Shown here piece by piece: positions 8,263-16,632 of a stretch of 59,486 nucleotides of DNA. A program made the translations under genes and the position numbers. The stretch covers positions 1-59,486 of the forward strand of contig JAZQWC010000049.1 in assembly GCA_045632125.1 (NCBI GenBank), given 5' to 3'. Under the pieces are notes generated by a model. The model saw only the letters and a list, made by a program, of their open reading frames with translations, had not been told where the DNA came from and did not search any database. Within the stretch, counting starts at the first letter, position 1. Each line of letters opens with the position of its first letter. The DNA comes from CALWPV01 sp045632125 (GTDB taxonomy: Bacteria > Bacillota > Clostridia > Lachnospirales > Bianqueaceae).

Positions 8263-9513
8263 ATGGACGATCAGACAAAAAAACGCCGTCTTCAATGGTT
8301 GAAAAATATGCCACCCATCTTTTCTTTAATGATCGTGGTGGCCTTTGGTATCCTATTTTATAAATTTATCCAGAAATTTGATTTGACTGCTATTGAATTT
8401 TCCAGTCTTATTTCTGTAATGAGTCCCTTCATTATTGGTTTAGTGCTGACTTTCTTTCTGGTGCCCCCGGTCAAATTTGTGGAACGTCAATTCTCACGAC
8501 TCGCTTTTTTCAAGTCTCACTATCCGCTGACGAACCTGCTTTCTATTTTGATCAGCTATGTTGTCATCTTCGGCATTGTGATCATCGTATTAGTGTACGT
8601 AATGCCTCAGGTGTTTGCTGGCTTGAGCACACTTTTGACCCTGCTCATCGACGCTCTGCAGTCCCTTTATAACAACTTGGAACCTCTGCTTGCTGACTGG
8701 GATGAATCCTCTTGGAGCTCTTTGATCTCCGGAAAGGCCCTTCGCGAATCCTTGGGCGGCATTTTAACTTCATTGACCGCTAATCTGGAAGGTATTGCCG
8801 GTACAGTATTTCCAAAACTGTATCAAACCATTTCTTCCATTGCTGCCGGCTCATTGAATACTTTGGTGGGCTTGATCGTATCCATTTACTTGATCGCCGA
8901 TCGTAAAAATGTTGCATATAGCGGTAAACGCGCTCTTTACGCCTTCTTCAAAAAAGAACGCGCCACACAGATCTTAAATCTGGCTCAAGAGATTTTAACA
9001 ATCTTCCGCCGTTTCTTTGTAGGAAAGATCGTTGACTCTTTGATCATCGGTATTCTTTGCTATATCTTAATGAAGATTCTGGGACTGCCTTATGCTGAAC
9101 TGATCAGCGTGATCGTGGGCATTACCAATGTAATTCCTTTCTTTGGTCCTTTCATTGGTGCGATCCCTTCCATTCTGATTATTCTAATGTCTTCCCCCAT
9201 GGAAGCCCTCATTTTTGCAGTCCTGATTTTAGCTCTGCAGCAATTAGATGGTAATGTCATAGGTCCCGCTATTTTAGGTAATTCCTTAGGTCTGAAGCCC
9301 ATTTGGATCGTATTCTCTGTAACCGTGGGCGGTGGATTATTCGGTTTAGTGGGTATGATTGCCGGTGTACCTGCCTTTACTGTTATCTACACCTTGTTTA
9401 AACGCTGTGTTTCCCGCCGGCTCCAGACGAAAAATCTGAATACTCCGGAACAGCTCCAAGAAGCTGAGTCTAGCAGGCAGCAGGACCAGCCGTCACAGGA
9501 AATCAAGCAATAA
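8263..9513 (+). CDS. AI-2E family transporter-like membrane protein
   Basis: This 416-residue polytopic protein has the AI-2E (TqsA/YdiK/YtvI) layout. Paired N-terminal helices lie at about 18-38 and 45-68, a further helix at about 87-112, an amphipathic central region at about 120-210, and a C-terminal helical bundle from about 240. The bundle carries the family pattern GITNVIPFFGPFIGAIP and later LDGNVIGPAILGNSLGL. Members of the family export small molecules, autoinducer-2 or sodium; the substrate here is unknown. It is the last gene of the DivIVA-like operon and is followed by a bidirectional terminator. The Gln/Ser-rich C-terminal tail is not conserved in the family. Confidence 0.88.
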   Translation: MDDQTKKRRLQWLKNMPPIFSLMIVVAFGILFYKFIQKFDLTAIEFSSLISVMSPFIIGLVLTFFLVPPVKFVERQFSRLAFFKSHYPLTNLLSILISYVVIFGIVIIVLVYVMPQVFAGLSTLLTLLIDALQSLYNNLEPLLADWDESSWSSLISGKALRESLGGILTSLTANLEGIAGTVFPKLYQTISSIAAGSLNTLVGLIVSIYLIADRKNVAYSGKRALYAFFKKERATQILNLAQEILTIFRRFFVGKIVDSLIIGILCYILMKILGLPYAELISVIVGITNVIPFFGPFIGAIPSILIILMSSPMEALIFAVLILALQQLDGNVIGPAILGNSLGLKPIWIVFSVTVGGGLFGLVGMIAGVPAFTVIYTLFKRCVSRRLQTKNLNTPEQLQEAESSRQQDQPSQEIKQ

Positions 9514-9516
9514 AAT

Positions 9517-9555
9517 AAAAGACGTAATGCTGCTAAGTCAGCCTTACGTCTTTTT
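9517..9555. terminator. Bidirectional intrinsic terminator
   Basis: An 11-bp stem AAAAGACGTAA / TTACGTCTTTT is flanked by A and T tracts. It ends the plus-strand operon at 9513 and can serve the convergent trxA gene (stop at 9611). Confidence 0.85.
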
Positions 9556-9610
9556 CTTTTATTTGTTATTTATCTCTGTCCTCTCGGACATTGCAGTCTT
9601 TAGATCTAAA

Positions 9611-9928
9611 TTACAGAGCCGCCTGAATTTTGGAAAGCATCTGTGCCTTCGGTACTGCGCCGATCACCTGATCCACTACCTGACCATTCTTAATCAGAAC
9701 AAAATTGGGAATGCTCATTACTTTAAACTGTCCAGCCAGTTCCGGATCATCATCTACATTCACTTTACCAATTTTGATCTGTCCATCCAGCTCTGCACTA
9801 AGCTGATCCAACACAGGGCTCATCATCTTGCAGGGGCCGCACCAATCGGCATAAAAATCAACCAATACCGGAATATCGGATTCTAAAACTTCTTTCTGAA
9901 AATCTGCAGTTGTAAATTTGAGTACCAT
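9611..9928 (-). CDS. trxA: Thioredoxin
   Basis: This 105-residue cytosolic thioredoxin has the redox motif WCGPC at about residues 29-33, the buried Asp and the cis-proline loop MSIPNF at about 73-78. It reduces protein disulfides with electrons from thioredoxin reductase. Its length is that of a standard single-domain TrxA. It is monocistronic: a promoter lies at 9959-9987 and the shared terminator at 9517-9555. AGGAGG (read as GGAGGGTTTG) lies before the ATG. Confidence 0.97.
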   Translation of the reverse strand: MVLKFTTADFQKEVLESDIPVLVDFYADWCGPCKMMSPVLDQLSAELDGQIKIGKVNVDDDPELAGQFKVMSIPNFVLIKNGQVVDQVIGAVPKAQMLSKIQAAL

Positions 9929-9958
9929 AACAAACCCTCCTATTTATTGTATGTGCGT

Positions 9959-9987
9959 ATTATATCATGAAATTTTCTAAATTGCAA
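9959..9987 (-). promoter_or_regulatory. trxA promoter
   Basis: On the minus strand, -35 TTGCAA (9982-9987), a 17-bp spacer and -10 TATAAT (9959-9964). Confidence 0.85.
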
Positions 9988-10050
9988 TCCTTATTAAAAC
10001 AAAATCTCATTAATTAGGTAATTTTTACATTTTGCCGGAAAGGACCTTTC

Positions 10051-10998
10051 ATGACTCGTCTGTTTCGTACCAACATCTTCGTAGCCTGCTTTGTGGGCTG
10101 CTACTTTATTTCCAGCTTCGCCATCGGCCTTTTATCTGCCTTTATTCCCGCCTTGGCCGCCGATACCCTACTTACCAGTCTCATCGTTTACCTATTTAGT
10201 TTCGGCCTTCCTACCATTATTTATGTATGGATCATTCGCAAAAAAACAGGCGAGCCGGTTCGATCTCAGCTCGGTTTCGATCCGATCGGCCCCATTGATT
10301 TGCTCCTTGCCATCTTATGCGGTCTGTTAGTTCAGCCGATTATGATGCTGCTTTCCGCTATCAGTCAGCTTTTCTTTCAAAATGTTACCAGCAGTTCCAT
10401 GGTGGAAATGGCACAGATGCCTCTATGGGCTCTGATCCTCTCAGTTGGTATACTGCCCGCCTTTTTCGAGGAACTCATTTGCCGCGGTGTCATTTTACAT
10501 GGTCACCGTGATACACCTCTATGGTATCAGCTTCTGCTGCCCGCCGTTTTCTTCGGCCTTTTGCATCTGAATTTCCAACAAGCCATTTACGCCGCCATTG
10601 CCGGTATATTCATGGCACTGCTCGTTCGCTTCACCGGTTCCCTCTGGTCTTCTGTTGCCGCTCATCTGGTAATCAACGGTTCTCAAAGTCTTATGGTATG
10701 GGCTTTGACTCGCATGGACGGTTACAATGAACTTTTGGCCGAAGCCGAAGTGGCGCTGCCCACCGGAGGCATCGCTCTGATTTTGACACTGATCCCTTAT
10801 CTGATCTTAACCGCCATCGCCCTGCCCATTTTGATCCTCTGTATGATGAAACTATATCAGCGTGGTAAAAGCCGCCAAGCGGCAAAACAGACGCCTGTGC
10901 AGCATTGGCATCGCGGAGCATGGCCCATGTATGTGGTACTGGGCTTTCTGCTGGCCTACACCATATTGACGGAGATTCTGTTGTACTTCGCGCTTTAA
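10051..10998 (+). CDS. CPBP-family intramembrane metalloprotease
   Basis: This 315-residue membrane protein has about eight helices and carries the three Abi/CPBP (Rce1-like) motifs. These are FFEELICRG (EExxxR, about residue 139), FGLLHLNFQQ (FxxxH, about 173) and HLVINGS (HxxxN, about 206). The Glu and His residues form the expected metal site within the membrane. Such proteins cleave membrane-embedded peptides and may give bacteriocin self-immunity, but no bacteriocin gene is seen nearby. AAAGGA precedes the ATG. It stands alone between trxA and trmB. Confidence 0.87.
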   Translation: MTRLFRTNIFVACFVGCYFISSFAIGLLSAFIPALAADTLLTSLIVYLFSFGLPTIIYVWIIRKKTGEPVRSQLGFDPIGPIDLLLAILCGLLVQPIMMLLSAISQLFFQNVTSSSMVEMAQMPLWALILSVGILPAFFEELICRGVILHGHRDTPLWYQLLLPAVFFGLLHLNFQQAIYAAIAGIFMALLVRFTGSLWSSVAAHLVINGSQSLMVWALTRMDGYNELLAEAEVALPTGGIALILTLIPYLILTAIALPILILCMMKLYQRGKSRQAAKQTPVQHWHRGAWPMYVVLGFLLAYTILTEILLYFAL

Positions 10999-11041
10999 AA
11001 AGAAAGGGCGGTTCTTTCTATAGCTTGCCTCGGCAAATTAT

Positions 11042-11686
11042 TTATCTGGGAGGAATCGCCTTCAAATAGTGAATGTTCTTTCCAAGACTCACAAAGTTTT
11101 GTTCATACTCAGTCATCACATTCCCTTCCACGTAGGAACTGGCATGCAGATCATCGGTAATCTCCAGTATCTGCCAGCCATGTTCTTTGAAACTTTCTAC
11201 TGAAAAGGCGAATAGATCATCGTTATCTGTTTTAAACTGAAGGTAACCTTCCTCTGTCAGCAATCTGGCATAGATCGGCAGAAAGCGTTCTGAGGTCAAA
11301 CGGCGCTTGGCATGTCGATCCTTCGGCCACGGATCACTAAAATTCAAATATATGCGATCGATCTCGCCGGGAGCGAAGATATCATCCAGCTTTTCAGCAT
11401 CCCAGCAGATCAAACGTACATTTTTATCGATCTCTTCATCTAAATTGCCGCTGGCTCTGGCCAAAATGGTACCGATTTTTTCATCACCGATCCACAACAT
11501 TTCGGGATGTTTACGGCCCATACCACGAATAAATTGGCCTTTACCGCAGCCGATCTCCAGACACAGACCCTGCTTTTCCTGTTTTAACGATTCCATCCAT
11601 TTTCCCTTCATAACCGTGGGATCGTCGATCACGAAATTTGAATTCAGCAAAATCTCTTCCGTATTTTTTAGATATCGAATTCTCAT
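11042..11686 (-). CDS. trmB: tRNA (guanine-N7-)-methyltransferase
   Basis: TrmB makes m7G46 in the tRNA variable loop using S-adenosylmethionine. The sequence shows the SAM motif EIGCGKGQF (about 46-54) and the family signature FSDPWPKDRHAKRRL (about 118-132), containing the catalytic Asp and the substrate loop. An in-frame ATG exists at 11719, but the ATG at 11686 has AAAGGAG at correct spacing and gives the usual N-terminus MRIRYLKN. The 214-residue length is normal. It follows the ABC-F gene on the same strand with a 36-nt gap. Confidence 0.95.
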   Translation of the reverse strand: MRIRYLKNTEEILLNSNFVIDDPTVMKGKWMESLKQEKQGLCLEIGCGKGQFIRGMGRKHPEMLWIGDEKIGTILARASGNLDEEIDKNVRLICWDAEKLDDIFAPGEIDRIYLNFSDPWPKDRHAKRRLTSERFLPIYARLLTEEGYLQFKTDNDDLFAFSVESFKEHGWQILEITDDLHASSYVEGNVMTEYEQNFVSLGKNIHYLKAIPPR

Positions 11687-11722
11687 AACAAATTTCTCCT
11701 TTTGCCGCAGCTGCGGCATTTT

Positions 11723-13633
11723 TTATTGATTTGCAATCTTCTCTGCAAGGTCATTCAAATACTCCCAGCGTTCCATTTTTTCTTCAAGCTCCGCTTCCAC
11801 CGCCTCTTTTTCAGCAGTCAGTTCGGTAAGTTTGGTGTAGCTGGAGGCGTATTCCTCCATTTGGGTTTCGATGTCAGCCAACTTGTCTTCCAACGCGGCA
11901 ATGTCATCATCGATGGTTTCGAATTCACGCTGCTCTTTAAAAGTAAACTTCAATTTAGCAGGACGATTCTGCTTCCAATCTTTACTGCTGTCGGCAGCTC
12001 CGGAAGCCTTGCCGCCCACCGCCGTCGTTTTGGGCGCGGACGCGCTCTGCGCAGCCTCGCGGCGCGTTTTTGCCTCCAAATATTCCGTATAACCACCCTC
12101 GTATTGCTGCAGCTTACCATCTTCAAAGGCGAAGATGCGGTCCACGACAGCATCCAGGAAGTAGCGGTCGTGGGATACGGTGATGATGATGCCGTTAAAG
12201 GTTTCGAGGAAATCCTCTAAAATGGTCAGGGTCGCAATGTCCAGATCATTGGTGGGCTCATCCAGCAGCAGCACGTTGGCGCCTTGGGCCAGCACCCGCA
12301 GTAGATATAGGCGGCGACGCTCGCCACCGGAAAGTTTGCGGATCAGGCTGTACTGCATGGAACCATCGAACAGAAAGCGCTCCAACATTTGGGAAGCACT
12401 GATGCTGCCATCCTTGGTGGGAATGTACTCCGCCACATCGCGGATATAATCGATCACCCTCTGATTAGGGTCCATAAGGGCCTCTTCCTGGGCGAAATAG
12501 CCGATCTTGATGGTCTCCCCCACTTCGATACTGCCGCTATCGGGGGTCAGCTGCCCTGCCAGCAGGTTCATCAAAGTAGATTTGCCACAGCCATTCGGAC
12601 CAATAATGCCCAGCCGCTGACCGCGGAGCACAATATAGCTAAAGTCAGTAATGAGCTGTCGACCTTCAAAGCCCTTGCTGACATTCTTTAATTCAATGGT
12701 CTTTTTACCCATGCGGCCGGTGACCGCCTCCATAGCCACACTGGCATCACTGATGGGGCCGGTGGCATTTTTCAATAGTTCCAAGCGCTCCAGACGGGCT
12801 TTCTGCTTAGTAGTACGGGCACGTGCGCCACGTTTGGCCCATTCGATCTCGCCTCGCAAAATGGTCTGACGCTTACGCTCGCTGGCCAGCTCCCGCTCCT
12901 CTCGCTCCGACTTCAGCTCCAGAAAACGAGTGTAGGCGCTACCCTCCGCATTGGTGTTAGACACCGCATTGCCGGCCTCGGTACTAACGGCGTAGCCGTA
13001 AAGATTTCCATGGCTCACTTCTAATATCTGATTCGTAACTCGGTCGAGGAAGTAGCGATCGTGGGTAACCATAATGATGGCACCACGGAACTTACGCAGG
13101 TATTCCTCCAGCCAAGTGGCCATTTCATTGTCGATATGGTTTGTTGGCTCATCTAGGATCAGCACATCTGCCGGACTCATGAGGGTACGGGCCAGAGCCA
13201 CGCGCTTCTTCTGACCACCGGAGAGATGATCGATGAGAGCTGTGTGATCAAGAATACCCAGTCGATTCAAGATGGACTTGGCTTCGCTTTCCCGAGTCCA
13301 TTCGTCCATTTCATAATTATTGCCCAGAGCAAGGCCGGCAGCTCCCTCTTTGGCGATGCTGCTGCCCTGCAGAACGCAAGAAAGGATGTCCGTCTTTTCC
13401 GGAAACTCCGGATTCTGGGGCAGGTAGGCGATGCGCAGGCCGTTTTTGCGGGTGATCTGACCTTCGTCGGTCTCCTCCAGACCGGCAATCATTTTCAGCA
13501 AGGTAGTTTTACCGGTACCGTTGATACCGATGATGCCGACTTTACTGTTTTCTTCGATGCCGTAAGAGGCATTTTGCAAAATGATTTTATCAGCAAAAGC
13601 CTTGCTGACGTTCTCTATATTAATAATGGTCAT
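11723..13633 (-). CDS. ABC-F family ribosome-associated ATPase
   Basis: This 636-residue soluble protein has two ABC domains and no membrane segment. The first has Walker A GINGTGKTTLL (about 37), signature LSGGQKKR and Walker B LILDEPTNHID. An arginine/lysine-rich linker follows (about 230-290). The second has Walker A GPNGCGKST (about 346), signature LSGGERRR and LLLDEPTNDLD. The C-terminal 80 residues form a coiled coil of the Uup type. ABC-F proteins act at the ribosomal E site to rescue stalled complexes, and some protect against antibiotics. The C-terminal coiled coil favours a housekeeping Uup/YfmR-like role. It has its own promoter at 13666-13694. Confidence 0.9.
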   Translation of the reverse strand: MTIINIENVSKAFADKIILQNASYGIEENSKVGIIGINGTGKTTLLKMIAGLEETDEGQITRKNGLRIAYLPQNPEFPEKTDILSCVLQGSSIAKEGAAGLALGNNYEMDEWTRESEAKSILNRLGILDHTALIDHLSGGQKKRVALARTLMSPADVLILDEPTNHIDNEMATWLEEYLRKFRGAIIMVTHDRYFLDRVTNQILEVSHGNLYGYAVSTEAGNAVSNTNAEGSAYTRFLELKSEREERELASERKRQTILRGEIEWAKRGARARTTKQKARLERLELLKNATGPISDASVAMEAVTGRMGKKTIELKNVSKGFEGRQLITDFSYIVLRGQRLGIIGPNGCGKSTLMNLLAGQLTPDSGSIEVGETIKIGYFAQEEALMDPNQRVIDYIRDVAEYIPTKDGSISASQMLERFLFDGSMQYSLIRKLSGGERRRLYLLRVLAQGANVLLLDEPTNDLDIATLTILEDFLETFNGIIITVSHDRYFLDAVVDRIFAFEDGKLQQYEGGYTEYLEAKTRREAAQSASAPKTTAVGGKASGAADSSKDWKQNRPAKLKFTFKEQREFETIDDDIAALEDKLADIETQMEEYASSYTKLTELTAEKEAVEAELEEKMERWEYLNDLAEKIANQ

Positions 13634-13665
13634 GAATGCTTTCTTCCTTATATAATGTCTTGTTT

Positions 13666-13694
13666 ATTATACTTAGGCTGACCATGCTCGTCAA
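13666..13694 (-). promoter_or_regulatory. ABC-F promoter
   Basis: On the minus strand, -35 TTGACG (13689-13694), a 17-bp spacer and -10 TATAAT (13666-13671). It lies back to back with the GH2 promoter 8 bp away. Confidence 0.85.
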
Positions 13695-13701
13695 GATTGG
13701 A

Positions 13702-13730
13702 TTGCACTTTATACTGATTTGTGTTAAAAT
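13702..13730 (+). promoter_or_regulatory. GH2 gene promoter
   Basis: The plus strand reads TTGCAC (13702-13707), a 17-bp spacer and TAAAAT (13725-13730), followed by a 50-nt leader with CAGGAGG before the ATG. Confidence 0.75.
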
Positions 13731-13783
13731 GAGTTCATCTAAAAAAAGGTCGTTTAGACCATCTACCCAGGAGGTTTTTCCCA

Positions 13784-15529
13784 ATGACTATGCCCCGTCC
13801 TGAACATCCGAAGATGCAGCTTCGGCGCGATAACTGGCAGAACCTGAATGGCCAGTGGCAGTTTGAAATTGACAATGGCCGCAGCGGTATTGCCCGCGGT
13901 CTTATGAAAAATGATGTCAAGTTAAACGGTGAGATCACCGTTCCCTTCTGCCCTGAAAGTGAGCTCTCCGGCGTTGGCAATAAAGACTTCATGTATGGCG
14001 TTTGGTACAAGAGAACCATCACCGTAACCGAGAAGCAGTTGACCGGTCTGGTTCGTTTGCATTTTGGTGCTGTGGATTATAAGTGTACTGTTTATGTAAA
14101 TGAGAAAATGGTAGGCAGCCATTCCGGCGGCTACGTTTCCTTCTATTTTGATATTGCTGAGTATTTGGTGGCCGGCGAGAATACCATTACTGTATTTGCT
14201 GAAGATGACACCCGGGATCCTCTGATCCCTCGCGGCAAACAGAGCGAACTGTATCATTCCCATGGTTGCGACTATACTCGTACCACCGGTATTTGGCAGA
14301 CGGTTTGGGTAGAATTCCTGCCCATCGTCCACTTGGAGAGCTTCCGCGTTTACCCCGATGCGGTTAACGGTAAGGCTACTTTGGTGGTCCAGCTTCGCGG
14401 CGCTGCCGCTTTGACCGTAAAGGCCTCCTACGAGGGCAAGCCCATGGGCGAGACCACCGTAAACTGCCTGGGCGGTCACGAGACCATCGTGCTGGATCTT
14501 TTGGAAAAGCATTTGTGGGAAGTTGGCCAGGGTCGTTTGTATGACTTGGAGCTGACCTACGGCGATGACGTGGTTCACAGTTACTTTGGTCTGCGTACCG
14601 TGTCGCTGGATGGCGGACTGTTCCGTTTGAACGGCAGGATCGTGTTCCAGCGTTTGGTTCTGGACCAGGGTTTCTATCCGGATGGCGTATATACTGCACC
14701 CTCCGACGCTGAACTGCTGGCTGACATTGAGCGTTCCATGGCTATGGGCTTTAACGGTGCCCGCCTGCACGAGAAAGTATTTGAAGAACGTTTCTTGTAT
14801 CATGCAGACCGTTTAGGTTATCTGGTTTGGGGCGAGTATCCTGACTGGGGCATGACTCACTTGGTGCCCGAGGCTATTTATGCGATCCTTCCTGAATGGT
14901 TGGAGGAGATCGAGCGCGACTTTAACCATCCGGCGATTATTGGTTGGTGCCCGCTGAATGAGGTTTGGGATCGCGGCGAGTTCTATCAGGATTGGAAGCG
15001 TGAGGGCAATGTTTGGAACAAGAGCCGTTTCGCTCCCTATGCTCCGCTGATCTCTTTGATCTATCGTGCTACTAAGACAGCCGATCCCACTCGTCCCTGT
15101 GTGGATACCAGCGGTGGTTACCATGTGGAGACCGATATTTTTGATCTGCATGATTATACTCAGGATCTGGAAGAGTTTGCTAAGCATTATCCGGCAGATG
15201 GTTCCACTCCTTACGATCAGTTCGGCGAGCGTCAGACCTACCGCGGCGAAGCGATCTTTAACAGCGAATACGGCGGCATCGGCTTTAGCATTGACAGCAC
15301 CGCTTGGAGCTATGGTTCTGCAGCCCGCACGCAGGAAGAGTATATTGCTCGTTTCAAAGGCTTGACCGAGATCCTGCTGCGCTGCCCCCGTGTGTTCGGT
15401 CTGTGCTATACCCAGCTGACCGACGTTGAGCAAGAGCAGAACGGTGTATATACCTTTGACCGTCGTCCGAAGGTGGATCCGGAAGTGTTCCATGCGATTT
15501 TAAGCCAGAAGGCTGCGATTGAAGAATAA
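13784..15529 (+). CDS. Glycoside hydrolase family 2 enzyme
   Basis: This 581-residue enzyme opens with the GH2 sugar-binding domain (RDNWQNLNGQWQF, about 10-170) and an immunoglobulin-like middle domain (about 175-275). A TIM barrel follows, carrying NHPAIIGWCPLNE (acid/base Glu, about 396) and FNSEYGG (nucleophile Glu, about 493). Family members hydrolyse beta-galactosides, beta-glucuronides or beta-mannosides. The substrate cannot be fixed from sequence, and the protein is shorter than LacZ. There is no signal peptide, so it acts on imported oligosaccharides. Codon use is strongly biased, as in well-expressed genes. It is monocistronic with its own promoter and terminator. Confidence 0.92.
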   Translation: MTMPRPEHPKMQLRRDNWQNLNGQWQFEIDNGRSGIARGLMKNDVKLNGEITVPFCPESELSGVGNKDFMYGVWYKRTITVTEKQLTGLVRLHFGAVDYKCTVYVNEKMVGSHSGGYVSFYFDIAEYLVAGENTITVFAEDDTRDPLIPRGKQSELYHSHGCDYTRTTGIWQTVWVEFLPIVHLESFRVYPDAVNGKATLVVQLRGAAALTVKASYEGKPMGETTVNCLGGHETIVLDLLEKHLWEVGQGRLYDLELTYGDDVVHSYFGLRTVSLDGGLFRLNGRIVFQRLVLDQGFYPDGVYTAPSDAELLADIERSMAMGFNGARLHEKVFEERFLYHADRLGYLVWGEYPDWGMTHLVPEAIYAILPEWLEEIERDFNHPAIIGWCPLNEVWDRGEFYQDWKREGNVWNKSRFAPYAPLISLIYRATKTADPTRPCVDTSGGYHVETDIFDLHDYTQDLEEFAKHYPADGSTPYDQFGERQTYRGEAIFNSEYGGIGFSIDSTAWSYGSAARTQEEYIARFKGLTEILLRCPRVFGLCYTQLTDVEQEQNGVYTFDRRPKVDPEVFHAILSQKAAIEE

Positions 15530-15537
15530 GACAACTT

Positions 15538-15594
15538 AAAACTTCCTCTCTCGGGCACTACAGTGGTATGTGCCCTTAGAGAGGAAGTTTTTTG
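15538..15594 (+). terminator. Terminator of the GH2 gene with shared loop sequence
   Basis: A 14-bp stem AAAACTTCCTCTCT / AGAGAGGAAGTTTT ends in T6. The 26-nt loop holds an inner hairpin GGGCAC/GTGCCC and the 20-nt sequence GGCACTACAGTGGTATGTGC at 15554-15573. The same 20 nt occur in the loop of the gyrA terminator at 46855-46874 in the same orientation. Confidence 0.9.
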
Positions 15595-15645
15595 TCGTTT
15601 AATGATGTCGGATTTAGCTGTAAACAATTATATCCATTTTCAGCA

Positions 15646-15674
15646 TTGTCTTTGGCTTCCTAAACCTGTATAAT
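15646..15674 (+). promoter_or_regulatory. Promoter of the ANT(6)-like gene
   Basis: The plus strand reads TTGTCT (15646-15651), a 17-bp spacer and TATAAT (15669-15674), with GAGGAG before the ATG. Confidence 0.8.
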
Positions 15675-15707
15675 AAGTGAAAAGTATACAATTAGAGGAG
15701 TTTTACC

Positions 15708-16580
15708 ATGCGTACTGAACAAGAAATGCTAGACTTAATCATCGGTGTTGCTCAGGCGGATCCGCGAATTAAGGCCGTGTATATGAACGGTTCCCGTACC
15801 AACCCTAATGCCGATCGCGATATTTTTCAGGATTATGATATTGTATATGCAGTGGAGGAAACAGAGTCCTTTCAGGAGGACGATGAGTGGATCAAGCAAT
15901 TTGGAGAGCCGCTGTATATGCAGTTTCCGGAAAATTCTCCTTTCTTCCCCAGTGATCGACATAATTGTTACGGTTGGTTGATCCAGTTCACCGATGGTAA
16001 TCGGTTGGATCTGCATGTAACAACGGTACCCACTGTTTTAAAAGAAATCGAAGAAGATTCCCTGTGTATTGTGCTATTAGATAAAGAAGGTATTCTCCCT
16101 CAGATTCCGCCTTCCACAGATAAAGACTATTGGGTGACCCGGCCCACCGAGGAGGAATTTCTAGCTTCCTGCAATGAATTTTGGTGGTGCCTCAACAATG
16201 TGACTAAGGGCCTTTGGCGCAGCGAGATCACCTACGCCCAAGACATGATCCACGGACCGCTGCGCGAGGAGCTACAGCGTCTACTATCCTGGAAGATCGG
16301 ACTGCTTACTGATTTTTCCGTGAGCATTGGAAAATCCGGCAAATATATGCATCGTTATTTGCCTGCCGAAGACTGGCAGCAATATTTAGCTACCTATTCC
16401 TCTGCAGATCTGGAAGAAACCTGGAATGCAGTCATGGACATGTGCCGCTTTTTCGAAGCAGTAGCGTTGCATGTGGCAGAGAACTTAGGCTACACCTACA
16501 ATATGACCGAGGGCCGCAACAGCTTTGGTTTCCTGCAGCACGTAAGAAACCTGCCTAAAGACGCAAAAGAGGTTTACTAA
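15708..16580 (+). CDS. Aminoglycoside 6-adenylyltransferase-like protein
   Basis: This 290-residue protein belongs to the ANT(6) (AadE/AadK) nucleotidyltransferase family. It has the motif YMNGSRTNPNADRD (about 25-38) and the metal-binding DYDIVY (about 43-48), and matches the family's typical length. Known members adenylylate streptomycin at O-6. Intact catalytic residues make activity plausible, but chromosomal homologues do not always confer resistance. It has its own promoter and is not next to a transposase or integrase, so nothing marks it as recently acquired. It converges on the MutS-like operon across a shared terminator. Confidence 0.88.
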   Translation: MRTEQEMLDLIIGVAQADPRIKAVYMNGSRTNPNADRDIFQDYDIVYAVEETESFQEDDEWIKQFGEPLYMQFPENSPFFPSDRHNCYGWLIQFTDGNRLDLHVTTVPTVLKEIEEDSLCIVLLDKEGILPQIPPSTDKDYWVTRPTEEEFLASCNEFWWCLNNVTKGLWRSEITYAQDMIHGPLREELQRLLSWKIGLLTDFSVSIGKSGKYMHRYLPAEDWQQYLATYSSADLEETWNAVMDMCRFFEAVALHVAENLGYTYNMTEGRNSFGFLQHVRNLPKDAKEVY

Positions 16581-16586
16581 AAGACC

Positions 16587-16632
16587 AAAAGGTATCTTGA
16601 GAATGATCATCCACTCTCAAGATACCTTTTTT
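16587..16632. terminator. Bidirectional terminator between convergent genes
   Basis: A perfect 16-bp stem AAAAGGTATCTTGAGA / TCTCAAGATACCTTTT with a 12-nt loop and a T-tract on each strand. It ends both the ANT(6)-like gene and the minus-strand sugar operon. Confidence 0.92.
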
